Made by a program: the position numbers and the translations under genes. 64,000 nucleotides of DNA from an uncultured Clostridia bacterium (lineage in GTDB: Bacteria; Bacillota; Clostridia; Oscillospirales; Ruminococcaceae), in assembly GCA_947589185.1 (NCBI GenBank), contig CANQCK010000001.1, positions 1-64,000 of the forward strand. The letters run 5' to 3'. Below, one piece after another: positions 26,093 through 35,181 of this stretch (positions are counted from its first letter, which is position 1; the number at the start of each line of letters is the position of its first letter). The notes beneath the pieces were generated by a model. That model was not told the origin of the DNA and did no database searches. It saw nothing but the letters and a program-made list of their open reading frames with translations.

Positions 26093-28507
26093 ATGGATTT
26101 ATCAATGAAATGGCTGAGCGACTTTGTAGACGTCAGCGATAAGAGTATAAAGGATTTTTGCTATGATATGACAATGTCGGGCTCGAAGGTTGAAGGATAT
26201 ACTCCTGAGGGCAAGGACATTACAAACGTAGTTGTGGGAAAGATTTTATCGGTTGTTCCTCACGAAAATTCTGATCATCTTGTAGTATGTCAGGTTGACG
26301 TGGGAGCAGAACAGCTTCAGATAGTTACAGGAGCTCAAAATGTAAACGCAGGAGACTATGTTCCTGTTGCTTTGAATAATTCAACGGTTTTGCATGATGG
26401 TAAGCCTGTCAAGATAAAAAATGGAAAGCTAAGAGGCGTTGAGAGCAACGGTATGTTATGCTCTCTTGATGAGTTAGGTCTGACAACTCATGATTTTCCT
26501 TATGCAATTGAAGACGGTATTTTTATTTTGGGTGACGACTGCGATAAAACTCTGGGGAAAGATATAAAAGAAGCAATTGGCTTTAACGACACAACGGTTG
26601 AGTTTGAAATAACTTCAAACAGACCTGATTGTCTGTCTGTACTCGGTCTTGCAAGAGAAGCAGCCGCTACTTATGGAATAAAAAGAACGCTCAAAGAGCC
26701 TTCTTATAAGGGTATAGAAGGCAATATTGAGGACGAGCTTTCAGTTGAGATTAAAAATCCTAAGCTGTGCTCAAGATATATTGCAGGTATTGTCAAGAAT
26801 GTTAAAATAGAGCCGTCGCCGAGATGGATGAGAGAAAGGCTTCGGGCAAGCGGAGTGCGGCCTATAAACAATTTTGTCGATATTACAAACTATGTAATGC
26901 TAGAATACGGTCAGCCTATGCACGCATTTGATTTAAGGTATGTAAGCGGAAACAGTATAATAGTCCGCAATGCAAAGCAAGGGGAAAAGATTATAACTCT
27001 CGACGGTGAAGAGCGAACTTTAAGCGAAGAAATGCTTGTTATTGCCGATAAGGATAAGCCTATTGCAGTTGCGGGAGTTATGGGAGGAGAATACAGCGGT
27101 ATAATGAGTGATACAACAACCGTTGTTTTTGAGGCTGCCTGCTTTGACGGTGCGAGCGTTAGAAAAACAGCTAAGAAGCTTGGTATGAGAAGCGATGCAT
27201 CGTCAAGATTTGAAAAGGGGCTTAGTCCGCAGAATTGTTATCCGGCAATTATGAGAGCCTTTGAATTGGTTGAGGAGCTTGGAGCGGGTGAAGTTTATAA
27301 TACAATTATCGACAGCGACTGTTCTGATGTTAGCGATAATCCTGTTGACTTTGACCCCGAATGGATCAACAATTTTTTGGGTACAGATATTCCTGAAAGC
27401 GATATGATTGAATATCTGGAAAGACTTGATTTTGAGATCCGTGACGGAAAATGTTATGCTCCATTTGTGAGAATTGACATTGAATGTATGGCTGACATTG
27501 CAGAAGAGGTTGCGAGAATATACGGATATAATAACATTCCGTCTACAATTTTAAGAGGTGTTGCCGAAGCAAGGAGAACGCCAGAGCAGATATTTATTAA
27601 GAATGTTCAGTCGTCAATGGTATCGTTGGGTCTTAATGAGATCGAAACATACTCGTTTATCTCACCTAAATACTTTGATAAAATCTCTCTTGATAAAAAC
27701 AGCGGTCTGCGTGACGCAGTTACTATAACCAATCCTCTCGGTGAGGACACGTCTGTAATGAGAACTACAATTATACCTTCAATGTGCGAAACTTTGGCAA
27801 GAAACTATAATTACAGAAATATGAAGGCTATGCTGTTTGAGTTAGGTAATGAGTATATAAAAACCGAAAATGGAAAACTGCCGAACGAGCCTGTACGTCT
27901 TTGCATTGGTGCGTATGATTCAAACGGAGGAATAGATTTCTATTCATTAAAGGGAATAATTGAAGAGCTTTTAAATAACTTATCTATAAATGATTATGAA
28001 GTTGAGTCTGCTGATTCAAAATGTGCTTTTGGTGAATATTCAGCATTCCATCCGGGAAGAGTTGCGGTTTTAAAAAAGAACGATGTTCAGTTTGGAATTT
28101 TCGGTGAGCTTCATCCATTGGTACAGGAAAACTACGATATTGGAACAAGAACATATATTGCAAAGTTGAACATTCCCGAAATGATGGCTTTGGCTGATTT
28201 TGAGAAGACTTATAAACCTCTGCCTAAGTATCCTGCGACAACAAGAGATCTATCACTTGTATGTGATGATAAAACGCCTGTGGCGTCACTGGAGAAGACT
28301 ATTAAGTCAGCAGTTGGCAAGACGCTTGAAAAGGTTACTTTATTTGACGTCTATAAAGGCGAGCAAATTGAAAAAGGAAAGAAATCGGTCTCATATTCAA
28401 TTACAATGCGTTCTCACGACGGAACTCTTACAGATGAGCAGGCTGACGCTGCGATGAAGAGGGTATTAAAAGCACTTAAGGAAATTGGTGCTGAGCTTAG
28501 AGTTTAG
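26093..28507 (+). CDS. pheT: phenylalanyl-tRNA synthetase beta subunit
   Basis: The 804-residue beta subunit carries the N-terminal tRNA-binding (EMAP-II-like) domain (about 40-150), the B3/B4 editing domain (with RPINNFVDITNYVMLE and GQPMHAFD), the B5 domain and a C-terminal anticodon-binding domain (GTLTDEQADAAMKRVL). GGGGAGGAT precedes the start 25 bases after pheS. Both genes are under the T-box leader. Confidence 0.97.
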   Translation: MDLSMKWLSDFVDVSDKSIKDFCYDMTMSGSKVEGYTPEGKDITNVVVGKILSVVPHENSDHLVVCQVDVGAEQLQIVTGAQNVNAGDYVPVALNNSTVLHDGKPVKIKNGKLRGVESNGMLCSLDELGLTTHDFPYAIEDGIFILGDDCDKTLGKDIKEAIGFNDTTVEFEITSNRPDCLSVLGLAREAAATYGIKRTLKEPSYKGIEGNIEDELSVEIKNPKLCSRYIAGIVKNVKIEPSPRWMRERLRASGVRPINNFVDITNYVMLEYGQPMHAFDLRYVSGNSIIVRNAKQGEKIITLDGEERTLSEEMLVIADKDKPIAVAGVMGGEYSGIMSDTTTVVFEAACFDGASVRKTAKKLGMRSDASSRFEKGLSPQNCYPAIMRAFELVEELGAGEVYNTIIDSDCSDVSDNPVDFDPEWINNFLGTDIPESDMIEYLERLDFEIRDGKCYAPFVRIDIECMADIAEEVARIYGYNNIPSTILRGVAEARRTPEQIFIKNVQSSMVSLGLNEIETYSFISPKYFDKISLDKNSGLRDAVTITNPLGEDTSVMRTTIIPSMCETLARNYNYRNMKAMLFELGNEYIKTENGKLPNEPVRLCIGAYDSNGGIDFYSLKGIIEELLNNLSINDYEVESADSKCAFGEYSAFHPGRVAVLKKNDVQFGIFGELHPLVQENYDIGTRTYIAKLNIPEMMALADFEKTYKPLPKYPATTRDLSLVCDDKTPVASLEKTIKSAVGKTLEKVTLFDVYKGEQIEKGKKSVSYSITMRSHDGTLTDEQADAAMKRVLKALKEIGAELRV

Positions 28508-28634
28508 TGTAAAAAAATTCGACCCATATATTACAATTTATAACTGATTTATGTATTATAAGTTGAATTTTGACCATCCTTTGTAAATTATAAGGATTAC
28601 AAACTATTAATTTTGCTATTTTTTTCAAAAGCAC

Positions 28635-28663
28635 TTGTTATTTTGAAATTTTTAGGTTATAAT
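28635..28663 (+). promoter_or_regulatory. promoter of ireB
   Basis: TTGTTA (28635-28640), exactly 17 bases, then TATAAT (28658-28663). A leader of about 100 bases follows before the gene. Confidence 0.75.
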
Positions 28664-28769
28664 AATAATAGCAAGATTTTTATAAGTTAAAGATTTGTTT
28701 TGAAGTGGTGGTTTAGAAAAAAGTTTTTAACTTTCCGTGTAAGAATGTTAATAAAGGAGGATAAAGCTT

Positions 28770-29015
28770 ATGTACGATCAAACAATGACCTTTTCTGTTA
28801 AGGAAGATAAGGAACTTGAGATGAAAAAAAATCTTACAGTTATTTATCAGGCACTTAAGGAAAAGGGCTACAATCCAATCAATCAGATAGTAGGTTATAT
28901 TCTTTCAGAGGATCCGACCTACATAACGACTTATAATAATGCAAGAAGCTTGATCCGTCATATTGATAGAGATGAATTACTTCAGGCACTGGTTAAGTCT
29001 TATTTGGGTGATTAG
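28770..29015 (+). CDS. ireB: IreB-family regulatory protein (UPF0297/DUF965)
   Basis: This 81-residue protein matches the IreB/YrzL family along its whole length ([45 protein letters not shown]). In Enterococcus, IreB is phosphorylated by the PASTA kinase IreK and affects cephalosporin resistance. AAAGGAGGA precedes ATG 28770. In Bacilli it precedes ruvX; here it stands alone between a promoter and a terminator. Confidence 0.93.
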   Translation: MYDQTMTFSVKEDKELEMKKNLTVIYQALKEKGYNPINQIVGYILSEDPTYITTYNNARSLIRHIDRDELLQALVKSYLGD

Positions 29016-29030
29016 TGATAAATATTTTCT

Positions 29031-29055
29031 GAGACAGCTTTTGCTGTCTCTTTTT
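29031..29055 (+). terminator. terminator of ireB
   Basis: GAGACAGC-TTTT-GCTGTCTC (29031-29050) runs into TTTTT. Confidence 0.93.
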
Positions 29056-29149
29056 ATTAAATTATTTAGTTCTTATTTCGATTTCAATTTATTAACAGCA
29101 TTGTATTTTTTATTTCTGGTTATCCTAATTTCAGAAAGGATGATCAATA

Positions 29150-30103
29150 ATGAAATATATTATAAGTCTTGTTTTGTCTTTAGGATTTATATTAACAGGC
29201 TGTTCTGATGACATAGAACCAAATACTAAAAATTTTGACGAAAGCATAATGGATTCATCTGTAACAGCTGAAAGCCAAACAACTGAAAGTGGGACAGAGA
29301 ATCGCACTGAAACTAATATTACAACTGAACCTTCAACATCAGGCTCGGCAAGATCAAGTTCTGCAAGTGCAGAGCCTTTGGCAGCCAGTAATTCTGTAGA
29401 TTTGTCAACGCTTGACAACACGCTTATCGGATACGGTCAGGGAGTTATAGTTGACAAAGAAAACATACCGCAGGGAGCAGTTGATTTTAATGAAAGATAT
29501 TCAAAGTATAATGCAATTGCTATGGCAAAAACTGATACAGACAAAAAGAATAAGAAAGCAATATATCTTACCTTTGATCAGGGATATGAAAACGGTTACA
29601 CTTCAAAAATTCTTGACATACTCAAGAAAAAGAAAGTTAAAGCAACCTTCTTCATACTTCAGGACTACGCCGAGAGAAATCCAGAGCTTGTTAAAAGAAT
29701 GATAAAAGAGGGTCACACTGTAGGAAATCATTCAGTTTCACATCCGTCAATGCCAAAGATTTCAATTGAAGAGGCAAAACAGGAGATTATGGGGCTTCAT
29801 AACTATATTAAGGAAAAATTCGGCTATGAGATGAAAGAATTCAGACCGCCAAGAGGAGAATTTTCCGAAAGAATTTTGCAGCTCATAAATGAATGCGGAT
29901 ATAAAACTGTTATGTGGAGTTTTGCATATGAAGACTGGGATGTTGACAATCAGCCTGATGAGACAAAGGCTCTTGAAAAGGTGACAAATGCAAAACATAA
30001 CGGTGCAATTTATTTACTTCACTCAGTTTCAGAAACAAACACAAAAATTTTGGGTAGAGTTATAGATAATTTAAAGAAGGACGGATATTCTTTTAAAGCA
30101 TAG
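29150..30103 (+). CDS. pdaA: PdaA-like polysaccharide deacetylase lipoprotein
   Basis: A 317-residue protein. The signal MKYIISLVLSLGFILTGC has a lipobox with Cys18, so it is a lipoprotein; a Ser/Thr-rich linker follows. The NodB domain has TFDQGYENG, HTVGNHSVSHPSM, RPPRGEFSE and the C-terminal IYLLHSVS. The layout and the GYENG motif match PdaA, which makes the muramic delta-lactam of spore cortex. The usual Asp/Asn in TFD(D/N)G is Gln here. ATG 29150 follows GAAAGGA. A sporulation role fits the spoIIIA operon nearby, but other cell-wall deacetylases are possible. Confidence 0.88.
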   Translation: MKYIISLVLSLGFILTGCSDDIEPNTKNFDESIMDSSVTAESQTTESGTENRTETNITTEPSTSGSARSSSASAEPLAASNSVDLSTLDNTLIGYGQGVIVDKENIPQGAVDFNERYSKYNAIAMAKTDTDKKNKKAIYLTFDQGYENGYTSKILDILKKKKVKATFFILQDYAERNPELVKRMIKEGHTVGNHSVSHPSMPKISIEEAKQEIMGLHNYIKEKFGYEMKEFRPPRGEFSERILQLINECGYKTVMWSFAYEDWDVDNQPDETKALEKVTNAKHNGAIYLLHSVSETNTKILGRVIDNLKKDGYSFKA

Positions 30104-30117
30104 ATACAATACTATTT

Positions 30118-30150
30118 AATCACGCTCTGCGTTGCAGGACGTGATTTTTA
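30118..30150 (+). terminator. terminator of pdaA
   Basis: AATCACG pairs with CGTGATT (30118-30124, 30140-30146), with an inner CTGC/GCAG pair, followed by TTTTA. Confidence 0.75.
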
Positions 30151-30234
30151 TATGGATTTAAACATACATAATAATTATCATAATTGTCCTGTTTTTTAAT
30201 ATACTTTAATTAAGTATAAAAAGGAGGACAAACA

Positions 30235-31512
30235 TTGACTATTAAAAGAAAAATAAAAATTATGCCGCTTGTTATTATTCTTATCTTGTTTTTGACTTCA
30301 TGTCAAAAAAATATACATACAGAATTGTTTGAAGTCAGAAACGAGGGAATTGCACTAAACAGCGATATTAAAGAACAAATAAGCGGAGAAAAAGAAAAAT
30401 CAGAAAATTCTGCTCAAAAGGAAAAAATAGAATATGAGCCTTTAAATTATGATGAGCAAAAGGCGATTTGGTTTTCTTATATTGATTTAGCGGAGTTCAT
30501 ATCGGGAAAATCCAAATCTGAATTCAAAGAGTCGATAGGCACTGCACTTGAAAATGTCTGCAATGCAGGCTTTAATACGGTGTACGTTCATGTCAGGGCA
30601 TTTGAAGATGCTTATTACAAATCAGAATTATTTCCGAAAACAGCGTATTTGGGAGAAAAAACATACGACCCGTTAAAGATAATATTATCAAAAGCACACA
30701 AGCTTAATTTATCAGTACACGCATGGATAAACCCTTTCAGATGCGGAACAGAAGAAACAATAGAATCATTATCTGACGGATATATAATTAAAAAATGGTA
30801 TGATGACTCAGAAAAAAACGGAACATATTTAGTAAGCGTAAAAGACGACGAGCATATGTGGTTAAATCCTGCTTATGACGACGTAAGAAAGCTGGTTGCA
30901 GACGGCGTGACTGAAATAGTTGAGAACTATAAAGTTGACGGAATTCATTTTGACGATTATTTCTATCCCACAACTGACAAAAGCTTTGACAGGTCGGCTT
31001 TTGAGCAATCGGGGAAAAATAATTTATCTGACTGGCGTATTGAAAACGTCAATGAAATGGTAAAACTGGTATACGATTCAATAAAAGAGGTAAATAAAGA
31101 AGTTATGTTTGGTATTTCACCGCAGGGAAATATAGAAAATGATTATGAACTTCAGTTTGCAGATATTAAGACATGGTGCAGCAAGGACGGGTATGTAGAT
31201 TATATAACTCCGCAGGTATATTACGGATATTCCAGCACAAGCCCTTATCTGAAAACGATAAAAAGGTGGGATTCATTAAAAACAAATAAAAACGTAAAAT
31301 TAGTTATAGGCTTGGCAGAATATAAAGTAATATCCGAAGATGAATATATACACAATGAAGGAATTATAGCAAGACAGATAAAGGATGCAAAGAAGCTTTC
31401 AAACTATGAGGGAATCGCAATATACAATTATAAAAATCTTTTTTCTGCAGAGAGTGAATATTCCAATAGGGTAGAGTCTGAGTATGCTTATATAACTGAG
31501 GAATTGTCCTAA
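30235..31512 (+). CDS. GHL10-type glycoside hydrolase-like lipoprotein
   Basis: A 425-residue lipoprotein starting at TTG 30235, seven bases after GGAGGA. The N-terminus MPLVIILILFLTSCQ gives a lipobox. From about residue 80 it is a GHL10/DUF187-type barrel: AIWFSYIDL, GFNTVYVHVRAF, LSVHAWINPFR, VDGIHFDDYFYP and YVDYITPQVYYG. This family resembles glycoside hydrolases and probably acts on peptidoglycan or surface glycans outside the membrane. The acidic residues in HFDDYFYP are candidates for catalysis. It follows the PdaA-like gene but has its own gap of about 130 bases. Confidence 0.87.
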   Translation: MTIKRKIKIMPLVIILILFLTSCQKNIHTELFEVRNEGIALNSDIKEQISGEKEKSENSAQKEKIEYEPLNYDEQKAIWFSYIDLAEFISGKSKSEFKESIGTALENVCNAGFNTVYVHVRAFEDAYYKSELFPKTAYLGEKTYDPLKIILSKAHKLNLSVHAWINPFRCGTEETIESLSDGYIIKKWYDDSEKNGTYLVSVKDDEHMWLNPAYDDVRKLVADGVTEIVENYKVDGIHFDDYFYPTTDKSFDRSAFEQSGKNNLSDWRIENVNEMVKLVYDSIKEVNKEVMFGISPQGNIENDYELQFADIKTWCSKDGYVDYITPQVYYGYSSTSPYLKTIKRWDSLKTNKNVKLVIGLAEYKVISEDEYIHNEGIIARQIKDAKKLSNYEGIAIYNYKNLFSAESEYSNRVESEYAYITEELS

Positions 31513-31559
31513 TAATCATAATAAACTTGAAATAAGGTAACAAAATTTAAGAAAAGTAC

Positions 31560-31588
31560 TTGTCTTTATTAGAAAATACTGATATAAT
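31560..31588 (+). promoter_or_regulatory. promoter of yajC
   Basis: TTGTCT (31560-31565), 17 bases, TATAAT (31583-31588), with TG at 31580 as extended -10. Confidence 0.8.
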
Positions 31589-31618
31589 AAATAGGAAAAT
31601 TCTTTAGGAGGATAAAAA

Positions 31619-31945
31619 ATGAATGTATTAATTAATATTTTTGCAAATAATAATGCAAATTCAGCGATGTCACTGGTGAGTCTTGTTCCTTTGATTCTGA
31701 TTATTGTTGTATTTTACTTCCTACTTATCAGACCTCAGAGAAAAAAGGATAAGCAGGATGCGATTATGAGAAAAAATCTTCAGGTCGGCGATGAAGTCGT
31801 AACAGCCGGCGGAGTTGTCGGTATTGTATTCTCAATTAAGGACGATACTGTTGTTGTTGAAACAGGCGGAGACAGAAGCAAGATTCGTGTTAAGAAATGG
31901 GCAATTGCTCAGAATTTAACAGTTCACGATGATGAATCAAAATAA
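31619..31945 (+). CDS. yajC: preprotein translocase subunit YajC
   Basis: The 108-residue protein has one N-terminal membrane helix (about 17-38) ending in YFLLIRPQRKKDK, followed by the YajC soluble part with LQVGDEVVTAGGVVGIV. YajC is an accessory of the Sec-SecDF translocon. TTTAGGAGGA precedes ATG 31619. It begins a cluster that runs into the SCIFF genes, an order often seen in Clostridia. Confidence 0.94.
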   Translation: MNVLINIFANNNANSAMSLVSLVPLILIIVVFYFLLIRPQRKKDKQDAIMRKNLQVGDEVVTAGGVVGIVFSIKDDTVVVETGGDRSKIRVKKWAIAQNLTVHDDESK

Positions 31946-32027
31946 GTAATAATTATTTATAATCCTGAATAAAGTTTATTATAAAGCTGTTTTATCGCTT
32001 TTCTCATAGACTTTAGGAGGGATTTTT

Positions 32028-32444
32028 TTGTCGCCTAGTTCCAGAAGACGCTCCTCTTCGACTGTAAAAAAGGATATATTTTTTGTTTTTGTCGCAATAC
32101 TTGTCGGCTTTTTAATAACAATGCTGGTTCTTTTGTTCTTTTCGTTTATTCTTACAAAAATTGATGCTCCTGATAAAATTGTTAAGCTGTTGTCAACAGT
32201 TGCTTTGGGGGTAGGAACCTACTTCGGAGGATATATTTGCTCAAGACGCAAGCATAAGAGAGGAATATACAGAGGTGCATTATGCGGTTTTATAATGTTT
32301 TGTACGATAGTAGTTGCAGGAGCTGTATTTGCAAATACTGTTTTGTCATTCAATGTCACTTCAAAGTTTGTTCTTACGCTTGTATGCGGAGCAATCGGTG
32401 GGATTGTAGGAGCTAATTCAAACTCGAGATTCAAGAGATATTGA
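32028..32444 (+). CDS. TIGR04086-type membrane protein
   Basis: This 138-residue protein has a basic Ser-rich N-terminus and four predicted helices (about 17-42, 48-68, 80-102, 110-130), with the pattern of TIGR04086 proteins that sit beside yajC and SCIFF in Clostridia. TTG 32028 is the start, seven bases after GGAGGG. Function is unknown. The promoter of the SCIFF gene begins on its stop codon. Confidence 0.8.
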   Translation: MSPSSRRRSSSTVKKDIFFVFVAILVGFLITMLVLLFFSFILTKIDAPDKIVKLLSTVALGVGTYFGGYICSRRKHKRGIYRGALCGFIMFCTIVVAGAVFANTVLSFNVTSKFVLTLVCGAIGGIVGANSNSRFKRY

Positions 32445-32469
32445 CATATTATTTAAAGTGTGTTATACT
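32441..32469 (+). promoter_or_regulatory. promoter of SCIFF peptide gene
   Basis: TTGACA (32441-32446), 17 bases, TATACT (32464-32469), with TG at 32461. The -35 box overlaps the stop codon of the preceding gene, so the peptide gene has its own strong promoter. Confidence 0.85.
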
Positions 32470-32497
32470 AAAAAAAACTAAATTCGGAGGAAATAAA

Positions 32498-32641
32498 ATG
32501 AAACATATCAAGACTATCAATAAAACAAATTTAAAGAAAACTGCAGCAAAAGGCGGATGCGGTAACTGTCAGGCTTCCTGTCAGTCTGCTTGTAAGACAT
32601 CATGTACTGTTGCAAATCAAAAATGTGAAAAAGACGCTTAG
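32498..32641 (+). CDS. scfA: SCIFF ribosomal peptide precursor
   Basis: A 47-residue peptide with six cysteines (21, 24, 28, 32, 36, 43) in a tail of under 30 residues, the defining feature of SCIFF (six cysteines in forty-five). The leader MKHIKTINKTNLKKTAAKGG is followed by CGNCQASCQSACKTSC. ATG 32498 is set by TTCGGAGGA; the longer frame from 32441 is the promoter region. The next gene is its radical-SAM maturase, which forms Cys-to-Thr thioether links. The role of mature SCIFF in the cell is unknown. Confidence 0.95.
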   Translation: MKHIKTINKTNLKKTAAKGGCGNCQASCQSACKTSCTVANQKCEKDA

Positions 32642-32670
32642 TTTTATCTTTTAAATCTATGATATGTTAG

Positions 32671-32698
32671 AGGGACATAGCCTGTCCCTTTAATTTTT
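32671..32698 (+). terminator. terminator between SCIFF peptide and maturase
   Basis: AGGGACA-TAGCC-TGTCCCT (32671-32689) is followed by TTTAATTTTT. The short stem may be leaky, which would make peptide mRNA exceed maturase mRNA. Confidence 0.65.
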
Positions 32699-32713
32699 GT
32701 ATGCTGAAATTTC

Positions 32714-32742
32714 AAAAGGAGGTATGCTCTTCAAGGAGCATA
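32714..32742 (+). promoter_or_regulatory. ribosome site with hairpin before scfB
   Basis: AAAAGGAGG (32714-32722) is followed at once by a perfect 7-bp hairpin TATGCTC/GAGCATA (32723-32729 with 32736-32742), then AATT and ATG 32747. Folded, the hairpin places GGAGG near the normal distance to ATG; its 3' arm also contains AAGGAG. Confidence 0.55.
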
Positions 32743-32746
32743 AATT

Positions 32747-34120
32747 ATGATTCATTGTTTTAAACTAAAGGGTTTTAATATTGTTCTTGACGTTCATACA
32801 GGCGGAGTGCATATAGTTGACGATATTACATATGAAATACTTGATAATATATCATTGCCACTTGATGAAAAGTGCAAAGATGAAGTTTCAAAAAAGCTAG
32901 CAGGAAAATATTCATTAAGCGAGATCGAAGAATGTTTTGATGAAATCATTGAACTGTATAATGATGGAATTCTTTTCAGTGCTGATGATTATGAGCAGTT
33001 TGCAGATTATGCGGTTGCTTCGCCTATAAAGGCGATGTGTCTTCATATTTCTCACGACTGTAATTTGAGGTGTAAATATTGCTTTGCGTCAACTGGTGAT
33101 TTCGGAGAGGGACGGAAACTGATGGATTTTGAAACTGGAAAGGCTGCAATTGACTTTCTTCTTGAAAAATCGGGAAACAGAAAGAATCTTGAGCTTGACT
33201 TTTTCGGCGGCGAACCGCTTATGAATTTTGATGTTGTAAAAGAAATAGTTAAATATGCAAGAGAAAAAGAAAAGCAATTCGGAAAGACGTTCAGATTTAC
33301 AATTACTACAAACGGATTGCTGCTTTCTGATGATAAGATAGATTTTATCAACAAGGAAATGTCAAATGTAGTTTTGTCAATTGACGGAAGAAAAGAAGTC
33401 AATGACAGGATGAGGGTTCGTGTTGACGGAAGCGGAAGCTATGATACAATTATTGACAAGTATAAAACACTTGTCTCAAAGCGTGATAAGAATAAAGATT
33501 ACTATGTAAGAGGAACATATACAAAATACAATCTAGATTTTTCAAATGACGTTATGCACCTTTATGAGTGCGGATTTGATCAGGTTTCAGTTGAGCCGGT
33601 CATGGGCAGTGAAACGGAGCCGTACGCTATTACCGAAGATGATCTTGATAAAATAAGCGAGGAATACGATATTCTTGTCGACAAGCTAACGGAGATCAGG
33701 GAAAAGGGAGAATTTTGCAACTTCTTTCACTTTATGCTTGATTTGAATCAGGGCCCCTGTGCAATAAAGCGTTTGAGGGGCTGCGGAAGCGGAAACGAAT
33801 ATGTTGCGGTTACCCCCGATGGAGATATTTATCCATGTCATCAGTTTGTAGGAATTGAAAAGTTCAAAATGGGTAATCTGCATGATAAAACATTTAATAT
33901 GGAAATCAAAAATATGTTTGCTAAGACACATATTTACGCTAAGGACGATTGTAAAGACTGCTGGGCTAAATTTTATTGCAGCGGCGGCTGTAATGCGAAT
34001 AACTATCTTTATGAAGGAGATATATTAAAGGCACATAAATTGTCCTGCAAAATTCAAAGAAAGCGGCTTGAATGTGCTATTTTGATGAGTATAAAAAAAG
34101 AAATGGAAAAGCAAGTTTGA
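32747..34120 (+). CDS. scfB: SCIFF maturase, radical-SAM SPASM enzyme
   Basis: A 457-residue radical-SAM enzyme that installs thioether bonds in the SCIFF peptide. The N-terminal RiPP-recognition region (about 1-80) precedes the iron-sulfur motif CNLRCKYCFA (about 104-113), then FFGGEPLMNF, and a C-terminal SPASM region with auxiliary cluster cysteines in GPCAIKRLRGCGSGNEY, CHQF, and CKDCWAKFYCSGGCNANN. All expected cysteines seem present. ATG 32747 is set by the ribosome-site hairpin. The substrate gene is 105 bases upstream. Confidence 0.96.
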   Translation: MIHCFKLKGFNIVLDVHTGGVHIVDDITYEILDNISLPLDEKCKDEVSKKLAGKYSLSEIEECFDEIIELYNDGILFSADDYEQFADYAVASPIKAMCLHISHDCNLRCKYCFASTGDFGEGRKLMDFETGKAAIDFLLEKSGNRKNLELDFFGGEPLMNFDVVKEIVKYAREKEKQFGKTFRFTITTNGLLLSDDKIDFINKEMSNVVLSIDGRKEVNDRMRVRVDGSGSYDTIIDKYKTLVSKRDKNKDYYVRGTYTKYNLDFSNDVMHLYECGFDQVSVEPVMGSETEPYAITEDDLDKISEEYDILVDKLTEIREKGEFCNFFHFMLDLNQGPCAIKRLRGCGSGNEYVAVTPDGDIYPCHQFVGIEKFKMGNLHDKTFNMEIKNMFAKTHIYAKDDCKDCWAKFYCSGGCNANNYLYEGDILKAHKLSCKIQRKRLECAILMSIKKEMEKQV

Positions 34121-34146
34121 GACTTAAATATATTCTTATGTAAATA

Positions 34147-34183
34147 AGACAGATATGGAGAAATCTTTATCTGTCTTTTTTTT
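34147..34183 (+). terminator. terminator after scfB
   Basis: AGACAGATA (34147-34155) pairs with TATCTGTCT (34168-34176) and runs into eight T. Confidence 0.88.
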
Positions 34184-34251
34184 GTAATAAAATAATAGCT
34201 TGTTTCATAGGATTAAATACAAGCACTTTTAAATATAAAGGAAAGATTTTA

Positions 34252-35181
34252 ATGTTTGTACAAAAAAACAAATCGGACAAGGCTATAAAACTACTGACAC
34301 CGTCACTTGCACAGCTTTTTTATAATATGCCAAAAGCAGAGCTATTAAGCATTAATGAGATACGTCTTAGAAATCAAAAGTATCTGACTGTTGTTATCGG
34401 CGGAGATGAATTTTACATTTCATCTAACGGAAAAATTTCAAACGAATGCGATACTGCTTTGCAAATAACAGAAGAGGATATAGATTTTACTTATAAGACA
34501 GCACTTAGAAATACAATATACAGTTTTAAGCGTGAGATTTCGTTAGGTTATATAATTACTGAGGGCGGAAACAGAGTAGGATTTTGCGGAACAGCGGTTT
34601 TAGACGATAAAGGCAAAAATGATACTCTAAAAAACATTTCGGGAATAAGCATAAGAATTGCCAGAGAGATTTACGGGGCTGCGAATGACTTGATTAATGA
34701 GCTGGAGCTTTTTAAAGACGGTCTAAAAAATGTTTTGATTCTTGGGCCTCCGTCAAGCGGAAAGACGACTTTACTGAGAGATTTGTGCAGACAGCTTGGT
34801 ATGAAAAAGAGAATATCTCTCATAGATGAAAAGAATGAAATTTCTGCAACATTCAAATCTTCTGCCCAGAATGATATAGGAAATTTCACTGATGTATTTA
34901 ATTCATACACAAAATACTACGGGATTCTATCTGCTGTAAAAATAATGTCACCGCAGATTATTGTCTGCGACGAGATAGGAACGAAAGACGACTTGGAGGC
35001 ACTTGATTACGCAATAAATTCAGGAGTAAAAATTATAGCAACTATGCACTCAAGCAATATTGACGATGCTTTTAAAAAGCCGTATATGAAAGAATTATTT
35101 TCAAGAAAAGCCTTTGATTATATTGTTCTTCTTGGAACAGGGGATAACTTAGGAAAGGCAATCAGTATAAAACAAGTTTAG
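34252..35181 (+). CDS. spoIIIAA: stage III sporulation ATPase SpoIIIAA
   Basis: A 309-residue secretion-type ATPase with Walker A GPPSSGKTTL (about 164-173), Walker B IIVCDEIGT (about 238-246) and the family N-terminal domain. It powers the SpoIIIA-SpoIIQ channel that links mother cell and forespore. AAAGGA precedes ATG 34252. It is the first of eight spoIIIA genes in standard order. A sigma-E promoter is expected but I cannot point to convincing -35/-10 boxes in the 70 bases upstream. Confidence 0.96.
   Translation: MFVQKNKSDKAIKLLTPSLAQLFYNMPKAELLSINEIRLRNQKYLTVVIGGDEFYISSNGKISNECDTALQITEEDIDFTYKTALRNTIYSFKREISLGYIITEGGNRVGFCGTAVLDDKGKNDTLKNISGISIRIAREIYGAANDLINELELFKDGLKNVLILGPPSSGKTTLLRDLCRQLGMKKRISLIDEKNEISATFKSSAQNDIGNFTDVFNSYTKYYGILSAVKIMSPQIIVCDEIGTKDDLEALDYAINSGVKIIATMHSSNIDDAFKKPYMKELFSRKAFDYIVLLGTGDNLGKAISIKQV

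Noticed and set aside
34184-34251. Sigma-E promoter before spoIIIAA
   Set aside because: Expected from biology, but no pair of boxes at the right spacing is convincing by eye.
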